DNA of 23,185 nt from Scatomorpha merdigallinarum (GTDB taxonomy: Bacteria > Bacillota > Clostridia > Oscillospirales > Oscillospiraceae): contig DVJA01000071.1 of NCBI GenBank assembly GCA_018710885.1, forward strand, positions 1 through 23,185, read 5' to 3'. Of the stretch, positions 1-6,932 are shown in pieces. Below the pieces are notes generated by a model that was given only the letters and a program-made list of their open reading frames with translations, was not told the origin of the DNA and did no database searches. Both the position numbers and the translations under genes were made by a program. Position 1 is the stretch's first letter. Every line of letters starts with the position of its first letter.

Positions 1-97
1 CATCCAATTTGTCAACATCTTGATTACAGCAAGCCTAACTTTAAAAATATCTTCAGAGCAGTTTCAGGCCAGATAAATGCTCTCAGTGTATTTTTGC

Positions 98-126
98 TCG
101 ACAATATGCCGTTCCGGTGGTAAAAT
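98..126 (+). promoter_or_regulatory. Predicted sigma-A promoter of the LysR gene
   Basis: A -35 box TCGACA (98-103) and a -10 box TAAAAT (121-126) are separated by 17 bases. Each differs from consensus at one position. The start codon lies 19 bases after the -10 box, so the leader is very short, with a GGAGGT ribosome binding site at 133-138. Confidence 0.6.
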
Positions 127-144
127 CAAATTGGAGGTTGAGTT

Positions 145-1017
145 ATGGAGCTTAGAGTTTTAAAGTATTTCCTGGTTGTAGCCCGTGAGGAAAATATAAC
201 GCGCTCCGCGCAATTGCTGCACATCACGCAGCCCACTCTCTCGCGCCAGCTAATGCAGCTCGAAGACGAGCTGGGTGTGCAGTTGTTCAAGCGCAGCAAG
301 TACCGCATCATTCTGACCGACGACGGGATGCTTTTGCGCCGCAGGGCGCAGGAGATAGTGGACCTCGCGGAAAAAATCGAGCGTGAATTCCAAAACCGCA
401 ACGAAGAGCTCTCCGGCGAGATAGCCATCGGCTGCGGAGAGACCAATTCCATGAGCTTTCTCTCCGAACGCATTGCAGACTTTCGCCGCGAACACCCGCT
501 GGTGAGCTTCAACATCTACAGCGCCACCGCCGACGACATAAAAGACAGGCTGGAAAAAGGGCTGCTGGACCTCGGTCTGCTCGCGGAGCCGGTGGAAATC
601 GGGCGCTACGACTTCATACGCATGCCCAAACGTGACATCTGGGGCGCCCTGGTGCGCAGCGACAGCCCGCTCGCGCAAAAGCAGGTTGTAACTCCTGCCG
701 ACCTCATGGGCACGCCTCTGCTCATGAGCCGCCGGCAGCAAGTCAAAGACGAGCTTGCCTCCTGGTTTGGCGAGTACTTTGAACGCATAGAAATCGCGGG
801 CAGCTTCAACCTCATTTTGAACGCCGCCAATATGGTGCTCAACGGCGTGGGGGTTGCCATAGGCTTCTACCTCGCCGACTTTTCCGACGATTTGCGTTTT
901 ATCCCGCTCTCTCCGGAGCTCAAAACCGGCACCGTGCTCGTCTGGAAAAAGACCCAGGCCTATTCGGATGCGGCCAGCGAATTTCTGCGGCAGGTGAGAA
1001 ATGTCCACGAGGCATAG
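145..1017 (+). CDS. LysR-family transcriptional regulator
   Basis: This 290-residue protein has the usual LysR length. The N-terminal winged helix-turn-helix (about residues 1-60) contains the typical sequence ITRSAQLLHITQPTLSRQL, followed by a linker helix and a periplasmic-binding-like effector domain (about 90-290). The start is supported by a GGAGGT site seven bases upstream. LysR proteins usually regulate an adjacent or divergent gene. No divergent gene is visible at the left edge, so the likely targets are the downstream co-directional flavin reductase, flavodoxin and cupin genes, or something outside the window. LysR regulators are common beside flavodoxin/cupin cassettes in Clostridia. 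The effector cannot be read from the sequence. Family assignment is secure; the target is inferred. Confidence 0.93.
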   Translation: MELRVLKYFLVVAREENITRSAQLLHITQPTLSRQLMQLEDELGVQLFKRSKYRIILTDDGMLLRRRAQEIVDLAEKIEREFQNRNEELSGEIAIGCGETNSMSFLSERIADFRREHPLVSFNIYSATADDIKDRLEKGLLDLGLLAEPVEIGRYDFIRMPKRDIWGALVRSDSPLAQKQVVTPADLMGTPLLMSRRQQVKDELASWFGEYFERIEIAGSFNLILNAANMVLNGVGVAIGFYLADFSDDLRFIPLSPELKTGTVLVWKKTQAYSDAASEFLRQVRNVHEA

Positions 1018-1037
1018 TGATTGATTCTGAGTAAGTA

Positions 1038-1067
1038 TTGGACATTTTTAATTCCCCGACTTAGAAT
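1038..1067 (+). promoter_or_regulatory. Predicted promoter of the MerR-flavin reductase operon
   Basis: TTGGAC (1038-1043) and TAGAAT (1062-1067) are 18 bases apart. The long spacer would suit a MerR-type activator, which typically works on promoters with 19-20 base spacers. The -10 box overlaps the left end of the perfect inverted repeat at 1065-1095. Confidence 0.5.
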
Positions 1068-1095
1068 ACAGGCGTCAGGTGATGACGCCTGTATT
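1065..1095 (+). terminator. Perfect 13-bp inverted repeat: terminator of the LysR gene or operator
   Basis: AATACAGGCGTCA (1065-1077) and its exact complement TGACGCCTGTATT (1083-1095) flank a five-base loop and are followed by TTGTTT. As RNA this is a plausible terminator for the LysR gene, which stops at 1017. It also starts within the -10 box of the predicted MerR promoter and ends seven bases before the MerR ribosome binding site. It could therefore be an autoregulatory operator or a 5' hairpin of the operon mRNA. Confidence 0.6.
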
Positions 1096-1113
1096 TTGTT
1101 TGGAGGTGGTCGT

Positions 1114-1500
1114 GTGACCATGGAGGAGGCCAGCGAGCGCTACTCGATACCGCTGGAGATCCTGAGAGAATACGAGAGCTGGGGGCTCTGCGGCGCTGTG
1201 AAGAAAGTCATGGGTGCCTGGCAGTATGACGACACAGACCTCGAACATCTCAGCACGATCATGACTCTGCACGACATTGGTTTCAGCAGCGAGGAGATAG
1301 AGACATATATGCGTCTGCTTCTGGAACGCGGCGGCTCAGATGCAGAGCGCCTGCGCATGCTGGACCGCAAGCGCAACGCCGCTCTGGACGAGATACACTT
1401 CCGTGAGCGGCAGCTGGAAAAGCTGGACTATTTGCGTCACGAGCTGCGCAAAGCAGCCGGCACGCAGACATCGGATTTGGAAAGAGGTAAAAAACTATGA
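1114..1500 (+). CDS. MerR-family transcriptional regulator (GTG start)
   Basis: This is a 128-residue MerR-like regulator. An N-terminal helix-turn-helix and wing (about 1-70) carries the motif REYESWGL, the counterpart of the usual RyYEeiGLl. A charged coiled-coil dimerisation helix follows (about 75-120). I chose the GTG at 1114 because GGAGGT at 1102-1107 sits six bases upstream; the ATG at 1120 would be 12 bases away. Upstream in-frame sequence runs through the inverted repeat and is unlikely to be coding. The C-terminal part is short and has no cysteine cluster, so metal sensing is unlikely; a small-molecule or redox signal is possible. The stop overlaps the flavin reductase start (ATGA), so the two are translationally coupled, and this regulator probably controls its own operon. 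Confidence 0.85.
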   Translation: MTMEEASERYSIPLEILREYESWGLCGAVKKVMGAWQYDDTDLEHLSTIMTLHDIGFSSEEIETYMRLLLERGGSDAERLRMLDRKRNAALDEIHFRERQLEKLDYLRHELRKAAGTQTSDLERGKKL

Positions 1501-2045
1501 AGCGAAATATCGGCCATGCTCTCGCGCTCTATCCCACCCCTCTGGTGCTTGTCGTCACATTTGTGGACGGAAAACCTAACTGGACGCTTGTAGGCCACAT
1601 AGGTATCATCGGGCACAACAGAGTTATGGTCAGCATGGCTGCCCCACACTATTCAAACCGCGGCATCAGGGAGAGCAAGCTTCTCTCAATAAACATTGTT
1701 GACGAGGCTTTGCTTCCGCGCGCTGACCGTATGGGCTGCGTAAGCGGCGCCAAAGAGGACAAAAGCACCGCTTTTGACTACACTCTGGATGAGTTCGGCA
1801 CCCCGATTATAGACGCATCCCCCGTAAGCATGTCCTGTAAAGTAGAAGACACATACGAAACTCCCGGCTTTGAGAGTTTCATATGCTCAATCAATGCCAC
1901 CTATGCGGATGAAAGCGCGCTCACCGCAGACGGCAAAATTGACTACCGGGCTCTCAAGCCTGTGCTCTTTGAGATGCCGACTTATGAGTATCTGCGTACC
2001 GGCGGCGTCATCGGCAAGTGCATGGAGGTAAGCAAACAGGCGTGA
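1497..2045 (+). CDS. Flavin reductase-like FMN-binding split-barrel protein
   Basis: This 182-residue protein matches the flavin reductase family, whose members bind FMN in a split beta-barrel and reduce flavin or pass electrons with NAD(P)H. The N-terminal segment NIGHALALYPTPLVLVV, followed by GKPNWTLVGHIGIIGHNRVMVS, is the typical start of the barrel; LSINIVD and GCVSGAKEDKS follow at the positions expected in clostridial members. Its ATG overlaps the MerR stop, and its own stop TGA overlaps the GTG of the next gene. This places MerR, flavin reductase and flavodoxin on one translationally coupled transcript. The flavodoxin next door is a natural redox partner, but the electron acceptor is unknown. 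Confidence 0.88.
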   Translation: MKRNIGHALALYPTPLVLVVTFVDGKPNWTLVGHIGIIGHNRVMVSMAAPHYSNRGIRESKLLSINIVDEALLPRADRMGCVSGAKEDKSTAFDYTLDEFGTPIIDASPVSMSCKVEDTYETPGFESFICSINATYADESALTADGKIDYRALKPVLFEMPTYEYLRTGGVIGKCMEVSKQA

Positions 2046-2668
2046 AAAAACTCTTTTCTCTTTTGCTGGGCGCTGTACTTCTGCTCAGCCTGACCGCCTG
2101 CGGCGAAACTCAAGTGGTATCTCATACCGCAGCCCCCTCGCCCGACATTACGCAGGCCCCGGAAACTGTCACCACTCCAAGCCCGGACACAGGCAGCGGT
2201 TCTGGGCGCTCTATAGTGATATACTTCTCCGCTACCGGCAACACAGAACGCGTGGCAAGCTATATAGCCGAAATTACCGGCGCCGATATTTTTGCCATAG
2301 AGCCTGCAACTCCCTACACCAGCGAAGACCTGGACTACCGCGACGCCGAAAGCCGCGTATCTGTCGTCCAGAACGTTGAGCTTGTATCAGATAGCGTCGA
2401 TGGCTGGGATGAGTACGATACCGTATATATCGGCTATCCTATCTGGTGGGGCGTTGCCGCCTGGCCGGTGTCAAGTTTCGTCTCGCAGAATGATTTTGAC
2501 GGCAAAACAATTGTCCCCTTCTGCACCTCCGCAAGCTCCGGAGCCAGCACCAGCTCGGAGAACCTAGCAGAACTCGCCGGGAGCGGTAACTGGCTCGAGT
2601 GCACCAGGTTTGCCTCCGGCGTTGACGAATCCGGTGTGGCCGAGTGGCTTGCCCAGTTAGAAATGTAA
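2042..2668 (+). CDS. Flavodoxin-domain lipoprotein (GTG start)
   Basis: The protein has 208 residues from the GTG at 2042, which overlaps the preceding TGA; GGAGGT lies at 2024-2029. Starting there gives a clean lipoprotein signal, KKLFSLLLGAVLLLSLTAC, with the lipidated cysteine at residue 20. An upstream ATG at 2018 would add eight polar residues before the signal and is less likely. After a Ser/Thr/Pro-rich linker (about 20-57) comes a flavodoxin-like domain: IVIYFSATGNTERVA is the strand and FMN phosphate loop, and YIGYPIWWGVAAWPV is the isoalloxazine-binding region typical of the Flavodoxin_4 group. It should be anchored to the outer face of the membrane and bind FMN. The flavin reductase encoded just upstream is a plausible functional partner, although that protein has no visible export signal. 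Confidence 0.88.
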   Translation: MKKLFSLLLGAVLLLSLTACGETQVVSHTAAPSPDITQAPETVTTPSPDTGSGSGRSIVIYFSATGNTERVASYIAEITGADIFAIEPATPYTSEDLDYRDAESRVSVVQNVELVSDSVDGWDEYDTVYIGYPIWWGVAAWPVSSFVSQNDFDGKTIVPFCTSASSGASTSSENLAELAGSGNWLECTRFASGVDESGVAEWLAQLEM

Positions 2669-2721
2669 CTGTTATTTATTGAAGAAATCATTAAACAATA
2701 TCACGAAAGGAAGCCTAAAAA

Positions 2722-3135
2722 ATGAGCGAAGAATTCACCACCGTATTTCCCCGCGGCAACGAAAACACCGCTTATGCCCAGTATTTCATAGGCAAGAGCT
2801 ATCTTAACATGCTCTCTACCGAGCAGGTGGGTATCGGCAACGTGACTTTTGAGCCCGGCTGCCGCAACAACTGGCACATACACCACGCTTCCAAAGGCGG
2901 CGGCCAGATACTGCTTGTGACTGGCGGCCGCGGCTGGTATCAGGAATGGGGCCAGCCTGCACGTGAGCTGCACCCCGGCGATGTCGTCAACATTCCCGCA
3001 GGGGTTAAGCACTGGCACGGCGCAGCCAGCGACAGCTGGTTCGCCCACCTCGCAGTCGAAGTCCCCGGCGAGGACACCTCAAACGAATGGCTCGAGCCCG
3101 TCGATGACGAGCAGTATGCCGCGCTGGAAAAATAG
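2722..3135 (+). CDS. Cupin-domain protein
   Basis: This 137-residue single-domain cupin shows both conserved cupin motifs. Motif 1 has G-x5-H-x-H (WHIHHAS) with a downstream glutamine in place of the usual glutamate (GGGQILLV). Motif 2 is GDVVNIPAGVKHWHG. The His residues and Gln probably bind one divalent metal. It resembles the small cupins encoded with flavodoxin, carboxymuconolactone decarboxylase and aldo-keto reductase genes in anaerobes, whose substrates are mostly unknown. The gap of 53 bases from the flavodoxin gene has no terminator, so it is probably co-transcribed. The ribosome binding site is GAAAGGAAG. A terminator follows at 3162. Confidence 0.88.
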   Translation: MSEEFTTVFPRGNENTAYAQYFIGKSYLNMLSTEQVGIGNVTFEPGCRNNWHIHHASKGGGQILLVTGGRGWYQEWGQPARELHPGDVVNIPAGVKHWHGAASDSWFAHLAVEVPGEDTSNEWLEPVDDEQYAALEK

Positions 3136-3161
3136 CTTCAGTAGCCATCCTTCCCCTTACG

Positions 3162-3198
3162 CTGCCCGCCGTACACACGCAACGGCGGGCAGAATTTT
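3162..3198 (+). terminator. Intrinsic terminator after the cupin gene
   Basis: A perfect 11-bp stem, CTGCCCGCCGT (3162-3172) with ACGGCGGGCAG (3182-3192), has a nine-base loop and is followed by AATTTT. It lies 26 bases after the cupin stop and closes the redox cassette. Confidence 0.8.
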
Positions 3199-3292
3199 AG
3201 GTTTACATAATAAAAGACACGTTGAAATTATGTGAGTGTAAGCTTTGCGCGGGTGTATGGCCGGGCCGTTTACGGAGTAAAATGCCTCGGTC

Positions 3293-3325
3293 AAAAAAGA
3301 GGAGAGCCAGGGCTCTCCTCTTTTT
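3293..3325 (-). terminator. Intrinsic terminator of the CoA-transferase gene
   Basis: A perfect 10-bp stem, GAGGAGAGCC (3299-3308) with GGCTCTCCTC (3311-3320), is flanked by A6 and T5. Read on the minus strand it gives a stem followed by a U-run, ten bases beyond the CoA-transferase stop. The symmetry means it would also stop plus-strand transcripts. Confidence 0.88.
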
Positions 3326-3335
3326 GTATATACGT

Positions 3336-4670
3336 TCAGCGCTTGTTGCTGCGGCGCCAGATGCGCTGATCCTCGGCGGCCTTGATGAGCTCATCGCGGA
3401 AATCGGGGTGGGCGAGATTCACGAGGGCCTCGGCGCGCTCCCATGTAGTGCGGCCTGCCATGTTGGCCACGCCGTTCTCGGTGGCGATGTAGTAGGCCTG
3501 GCTGCGCGGGGAGGTGATGATGTCGCCGTTGAAGTGCGGCAGGATGTTGCTGTGGCGCACACCGTCCTTGCCGACGCGGGAACTGGACACGCACAGGAAG
3601 CTCTTGCCGCCCTTGCTCATCGCGGCGCCGGTCAGGAAGTCAACCTGGCCGCCGGTGCCGGAGATGTGGCGCAGTCCGGCGCTCTCGCTACACACCTGGC
3701 CGTACAGGTCTACGGCCACGCAGCCGTTGAGCGAGATGAAGTTGTCCATGCAGGCGATAACCTGCGGGTCGTTGACGTAGGCGATGGGCATGGCTATGAC
3801 GCCGGGATTCTCGTCCAGCCAGTCATAGAGCTCCTGAGAGCCGGTGGCCAGGCCGAGCACACCCTTGCCGGGGAAAACATTCTTATACTTGTTGGTGAGC
3901 TTGCCGGCCTTGTAGAGGTCCAGGAAACCGTCAGTGCACAGCTCAGTGTGCATGCCCAGATCCTTTAGGTCGCTCTGGGCGATGATAGAGCCGAGCGCGT
4001 CGGGAGTGCCGCCGATACCAAGCTGCAGGGTGGCGCCGTCTACGAGATAGGGCATGACGTGGTTGGCAATGGCCAGGTCCTCGGAGCTGGGTGCCTTGCG
4101 TCCGGCGGTCGGTGTCGGGGTGTCATGGCCCTCGACGACCATCGTGACTTCGGAGATGTGGATGCAGTCGTGGTAACCGCCGTAGACATGGGGCAGGTGC
4201 GGATTGACTTCAATGACAATCTTGTCGGCGTTCTGGATCATGTCGTATATGGTGCCGGCAGACACGGAGAAGGTGAAGTAGCCGTGCTTGTCCATCGGGG
4301 TGGCGCAGACAAAGGCGACGTCCGTGTGCAGGAACTCACGGTGGTACCAGGCCAGGTTGCGGAAAATCATCGGCTCAAAATAAGCCATGCCCTTGTCCAT
4401 GAGCTTGCGCTCATAGCCGGACGCATGCCAGGTGTTGTATGTAAAGTGCTTTCCTTCAGGGTCGCACTCGACAGCCTTCAGAGGGCCGTACATGATCTGA
4501 CCGCGTATTTTGACGTCAGTCAGCTCGTCACGCCTGGCGGCGAGGGCGGCGTCGCAGAGGTCGGCGAAAACCGTACCGCTGCCATACTCGACCCAGTCTC
4601 CGCTCTTGACCAGCGCGGCGGCCTGCTCGGGAGTGCCCAGCTTGCTCTTGTACTCAGCGTTGAAATCCAT
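3336..4670 (-). CDS. Butyryl-CoA:acetate-type CoA-transferase (acetyl-CoA hydrolase/transferase family)
   Basis: This 444-residue protein belongs to the family that includes butyryl-CoA:acetate and 4-hydroxybutyrate CoA-transferases. These move CoA between a short acyl-CoA and acetate in the last step of butyrate fermentation. I recognise the family's N-terminus (MDFNAEYKSKL), the block LQLGIGGTPDALGS, the segment DLGMHTELCTDGFLDL with Glu243 at the expected catalytic position, and the C-terminal HPDFRDELIKAAE...IWRRSN. The start at 4670 follows a GGAGG site; an extended frame upstream to 4748 has no binding site and is rejected. It is a single-gene transcript with a predicted promoter and its own terminator. 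Family is secure. The residue 55-115 region differs from the Roseburia-type enzyme as I remember it, so the substrate (butyryl-, propionyl- or 4-hydroxybutyryl-CoA) is uncertain. Confidence 0.88.
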   Translation of the reverse strand: MDFNAEYKSKLGTPEQAAALVKSGDWVEYGSGTVFADLCDAALAARRDELTDVKIRGQIMYGPLKAVECDPEGKHFTYNTWHASGYERKLMDKGMAYFEPMIFRNLAWYHREFLHTDVAFVCATPMDKHGYFTFSVSAGTIYDMIQNADKIVIEVNPHLPHVYGGYHDCIHISEVTMVVEGHDTPTPTAGRKAPSSEDLAIANHVMPYLVDGATLQLGIGGTPDALGSIIAQSDLKDLGMHTELCTDGFLDLYKAGKLTNKYKNVFPGKGVLGLATGSQELYDWLDENPGVIAMPIAYVNDPQVIACMDNFISLNGCVAVDLYGQVCSESAGLRHISGTGGQVDFLTGAAMSKGGKSFLCVSSSRVGKDGVRHSNILPHFNGDIITSPRSQAYYIATENGVANMAGRTTWERAEALVNLAHPDFRDELIKAAEDQRIWRRSNKR

Positions 4671-4709
4671 TAGTTTGCCTCCATTTGATTTATTTTCTCT
4701 CAGACTTTT

Positions 4710-4738
4710 ATTATCGCATAAATTTCGTCTAATAGCAA
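4710..4738 (-). promoter_or_regulatory. Predicted promoter of the CoA-transferase gene
   Basis: On the minus strand TTGCTA (4733-4738) and GATAAT (4710-4715) are separated by 17 bases. This gives a leader of about 33 bases before the start at 4670. The -35 box touches one arm of a 9-bp inverted repeat. Confidence 0.55.
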
Positions 4739-4781
4739 TAGTGTCCAAAAGACAGGACCTTGAAATATTTCCGACACTATT
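4737..4781. repeat. Inverted repeat at the CoA-transferase promoter
   Basis: AATAGTGTC (4737-4745) and GACACTATT (4773-4781) are exact complements separated by 27 bases. They lie at and just upstream of the -35 box of the CoA-transferase promoter. A smaller GTCC/GGAC repeat lies within. The position is suitable for a regulator binding site. Confidence 0.45.
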
Positions 4782-4812
4782 TTAAAATGACAATATGTAG
4801 AATTGGAGAAAA

Positions 4813-4860
4813 GCAACCTCCGGTTGCAGAAATATCAGTATTAGTTGATAGCGTGCAACC
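4813..4860. repeat. Repeated GCAACC/GGTTGC motifs upstream of the XRE gene
   Basis: GCAACC (4813-4818) and GGTTGC (4822-4827) form a short hairpin, and TGCAACC recurs at 4854-4860. All lie 38-85 bases before the XRE start codon, where an autoregulatory operator would be expected. I could not identify a convincing promoter pair in this stretch. Confidence 0.35.
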
Positions 4861-4897
4861 ACATATTTCGGTATAGTATCTCCGGGAGGTAAAGCAG

Positions 4898-5356
4898 ATG
4901 TTGTCTGAAAAAATATATAAATTCAGACGAAAGAACGGGCTCTCTCAAGAACAGCTGGCAGAAAGGATAGGCGTTTCCAGGCAAGCTATCTCTAAGTGGG
5001 AGAGCGGAACATCGTCGCCTGAATTGGAAAAACTGCTGGAACTGAGCAAGTGCTTCAACATTACTCTCGATGAACTTGTGAGGGATGAAAGCGCCGGGAG
5101 GGACGAAAACGAGATTTCGCAAAACTCTGAAGGCGCAAAAGCTCCAAAAGCTATAGATTTGAAGGTGGGTATTGCCCTCTGTTTGGCCGGCGCCATTTGT
5201 CTCATTCTGTTTGGCATCATGATGGTTACAAGCCCATCTGCAACGGAACAAATCAATGCCGCTTCCATGGTTACGATAAACGGTTCCGGAGTAATACTTA
5301 TCCTCTGCGTCCTTGCTATGGCTATGGGCTTGATACTAATAGTGCGGAAGAAGTGA
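4898..5356 (+). CDS. XRE-family regulator with C-terminal membrane segments
   Basis: This 152-residue protein has a Cro/CI-type helix-turn-helix at about residues 5-60, with the characteristic run LSQEQLAERIGVSRQAISKWE. A charged linker (about 62-88) follows, then two hydrophobic stretches (about 91-110 and 128-149) ending in IVRKK. It should be a DNA-binding protein tethered to the membrane. GGGAGGT lies seven bases upstream of the ATG. The next gene starts 16 bases after its stop and encodes another small membrane protein, so the two form an operon and may sense an envelope signal together. Proteins with this build are frequent in Firmicutes and often lie beside small membrane-protein genes; their signals are mostly unknown. 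Confidence 0.88.
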   Translation: MLSEKIYKFRRKNGLSQEQLAERIGVSRQAISKWESGTSSPELEKLLELSKCFNITLDELVRDESAGRDENEISQNSEGAKAPKAIDLKVGIALCLAGAICLILFGIMMVTSPSATEQINAASMVTINGSGVILILCVLAMAMGLILIVRKK

Positions 5357-5372
5357 ACTGGAGGTAAGGCGT

Positions 5373-5597
5373 ATGAAAAAGATTAGCTATCTATTTGTTG
5401 TTTTCGCAGTCATAATGTCCGATGTTATGTGCGCAGTGGTCGCATATAACTACTGTGCCTTGCAGTGGGGAGGACAGTATGCCGGGTATAGCGCGCCGGC
5501 CAGCGCAGCATTCTTATACATAATTCCTTACGGCCTGGGAATTGTATTCTGCATCATTCTGGCTCTGTTCTTTTACAAGAGGCAGAAAGCCAAATAG
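5373..5597 (+). CDS. Small two-helix membrane protein, function unknown
   Basis: A 74-residue protein that I do not recognise. It has two hydrophobic segments (about residues 5-26 and 45-67), an aromatic, glycine-rich loop between them, and a basic end (FYKRQKAK). The start has a GGAGG site and lies 16 bases after the XRE gene, so it is co-transcribed. It could be a partner of the membrane-tethered XRE regulator. No enzymatic motif is visible. Coding status is supported by the ribosome binding site, operon position and the terminator directly downstream. Confidence 0.75.
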   Translation: MKKISYLFVVFAVIMSDVMCAVVAYNYCALQWGGQYAGYSAPASAAFLYIIPYGLGIVFCIILALFFYKRQKAK

Positions 5598-5615
5598 ATA
5601 TATACTCCAAGTAAA

Positions 5616-5649
5616 GTAAAGGGTATGCCGTCTACGGCATACCCTTTAC
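5616..5649. terminator. Bidirectional terminator between convergent genes
   Basis: A 16-bp perfect inverted repeat, with arms at 5616-5631 and 5634-5649, lies between the small membrane protein gene (plus) and the ArsC-like gene (minus). The arms begin and end in A/T-rich triplets, so each strand gives a GC-containing stem ending in U residues. Confidence 0.8.
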
Positions 5650-5675
5650 TACGTTCTGCGTAATAAGAAACAGAC

Positions 5676-6008
5676 TCACTCCCATGTTTTCCAGACATCC
5701 GGGCAGTATCCGACAGTGGCCTGCTTCCCATTCCTTACGATGGGGGTGCGGATATTGTCGGGGTATTCGAGCAGGCGCTCAATGCGGTCGGCGTCGCTGA
5801 CCATGTATTTGAGCAGGTCGGCGTCGGGAGCCTTGGGGTCTATCAAGTTCTCCAGGCCCACAGCCTGTTTCACGATCTCAAACTCGCGCGGGCTCATGCC
5901 GAAGCGCGGCAGGTCTATCATTTGAAACTTGATGCGCCGCTCTTTGAAATAGCGCTGCGCCTTTTTGGTGTCGAAGCACTTATTGCGGCCGAAAATCTGT
6001 ATGTTCAT
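5676..6008 (-). CDS. ArsC/Spx-family thioredoxin-fold protein
   Basis: This 110-residue protein belongs to the arsenate reductase/Spx superfamily. The strand-loop IQIFGRNKCFDTKKAQRYF places a single cysteine (residue 11) at the active position, and RTPIVRNGKQATVGYC is the typical cis-proline region. The CxxC redox switch of Spx is absent, because only one cysteine is present in the loop, and the basic arsenate-binding residues of true ArsC are not evident. A general redox or YffB-like role is therefore more likely than arsenate resistance. Its ATG overlaps the stop of the dipeptidase gene (ATGA), so it is the last gene of the rnj-dipeptidase operon. Confidence 0.82.
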   Translation of the reverse strand: MNIQIFGRNKCFDTKKAQRYFKERRIKFQMIDLPRFGMSPREFEIVKQAVGLENLIDPKAPDADLLKYMVSDADRIERLLEYPDNIRTPIVRNGKQATVGYCPDVWKTWE

Positions 6009-6913
6009 TGCGTCCTCCCAAGTATGTTCAAGAGATTGTCGTAGAATATTCCGCGCACCAGCGCTTCCGGGTAGTTGCGTCGTAAAAGTGCCTCATAGAG
6101 CTTGCCCATGTCCTGCGCGCCAGCGATACCGCGCGGCGTGGCGTCTATACCGTCGAAGTCAGCTCCTATAAACACAGCGCTCTCCCCGCCCAGGGCCAGG
6201 AAGCGCTCTATGTGCCGCAGTATGCCGTCCATATCCGCGCTGCCGTCGGATATGAAGTCCGGGCAGAGATTGATACCTGCCCCGCCGCCACAGCTGACCA
6301 GAGCGCAAAACTGCGCGTCTGTGAGGTTGCGCGGGAAGGTGCTGCACAGAGCGGCGCTGTTTGAGTGGCTGGCTATGACGGGTTTTTTGGCCAGCTCCAT
6401 CGTGTCCCAAAACGTGCGCTCACTGGCGTGGGACATGTCCACCGCCACGCCGAGGCGCTGGCACTCGCGCACAAACTCCATCCCCTGCTCCGTCAGGCCG
6501 GAACCGGAATCCATAGCCGCGCCGCACAGAGCGTTATCGCTGTTCCAGCAGAGGTTGAGCATGATTATCCCGTCGCGCTCCCGCGCCTGGCGCAGGGTTT
6601 CCACGTCGCAACCAAGCTGCCCGGCGCCCTCCACAGAGAGCAGCGCGGCAATTTTCCCCGCGGCGTTGGCGCGCTCTATCTCATCCACGGAGCGGCACAG
6701 CTCCACCAAGCCGGAATTTTGCTTGCAATAACGCTTTAAAAGCGCGGCCTTGGCCTCATAGTTGCCGTTCCAGACCGCAAACATCTGCGCGGCTGGCGCA
6801 TAGGCAGACAGACGTTTGAAGTCAACCATGTATTGGTTTTCAAAAAGCCCACCGCCGTTTTCAAATACGGCGGTGAGCGTGTCGCAATGTGCGTCAAAGT
6901 ATGGGATGTGCAA
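6005..6913 (-). CDS. Membrane dipeptidase (peptidase family M19)
   Basis: This 302-residue enzyme is of the renal-dipeptidase type, a binuclear zinc TIM barrel that cleaves dipeptides, often with D- or dehydro- C-terminal residues. The metal ligands are visible: His9 and Asp11 in DAHCDT, bridging Glu95 in SVEGAG, His162 in DMSHAS and His183 in ASHSNS. FIGADFDGID near the C-terminus holds the last conserved aspartate. There is no signal peptide, so it acts in the cytoplasm despite the family name. It starts 19 bases after the rnj stop and overlaps the ArsC-like gene. A role in recycling peptides, including cell-wall dipeptides, is plausible. Confidence 0.92.
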   Translation of the reverse strand: MHIPYFDAHCDTLTAVFENGGGLFENQYMVDFKRLSAYAPAAQMFAVWNGNYEAKAALLKRYCKQNSGLVELCRSVDEIERANAAGKIAALLSVEGAGQLGCDVETLRQARERDGIIMLNLCWNSDNALCGAAMDSGSGLTEQGMEFVRECQRLGVAVDMSHASERTFWDTMELAKKPVIASHSNSAALCSTFPRNLTDAQFCALVSCGGGAGINLCPDFISDGSADMDGILRHIERFLALGGESAVFIGADFDGIDATPRGIAGAQDMGKLYEALLRRNYPEALVRGIFYDNLLNILGRTQ

Positions 6914-6932
6914 GGCGCGTCCTCCCTTAAAA

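Noticed and set aside
2018..2044. ATG at 2018 as start of the flavodoxin gene
   Set aside because: It would place polar residues before the lipoprotein signal; the GTG at 2042 gives a standard signal and couples to the preceding stop.
4728..4760. Possible sigma-54 promoter upstream of the CoA-transferase gene
   Set aside because: A GG and a GC doublet are present on the minus strand, but only eight bases lie between them instead of the required ten.
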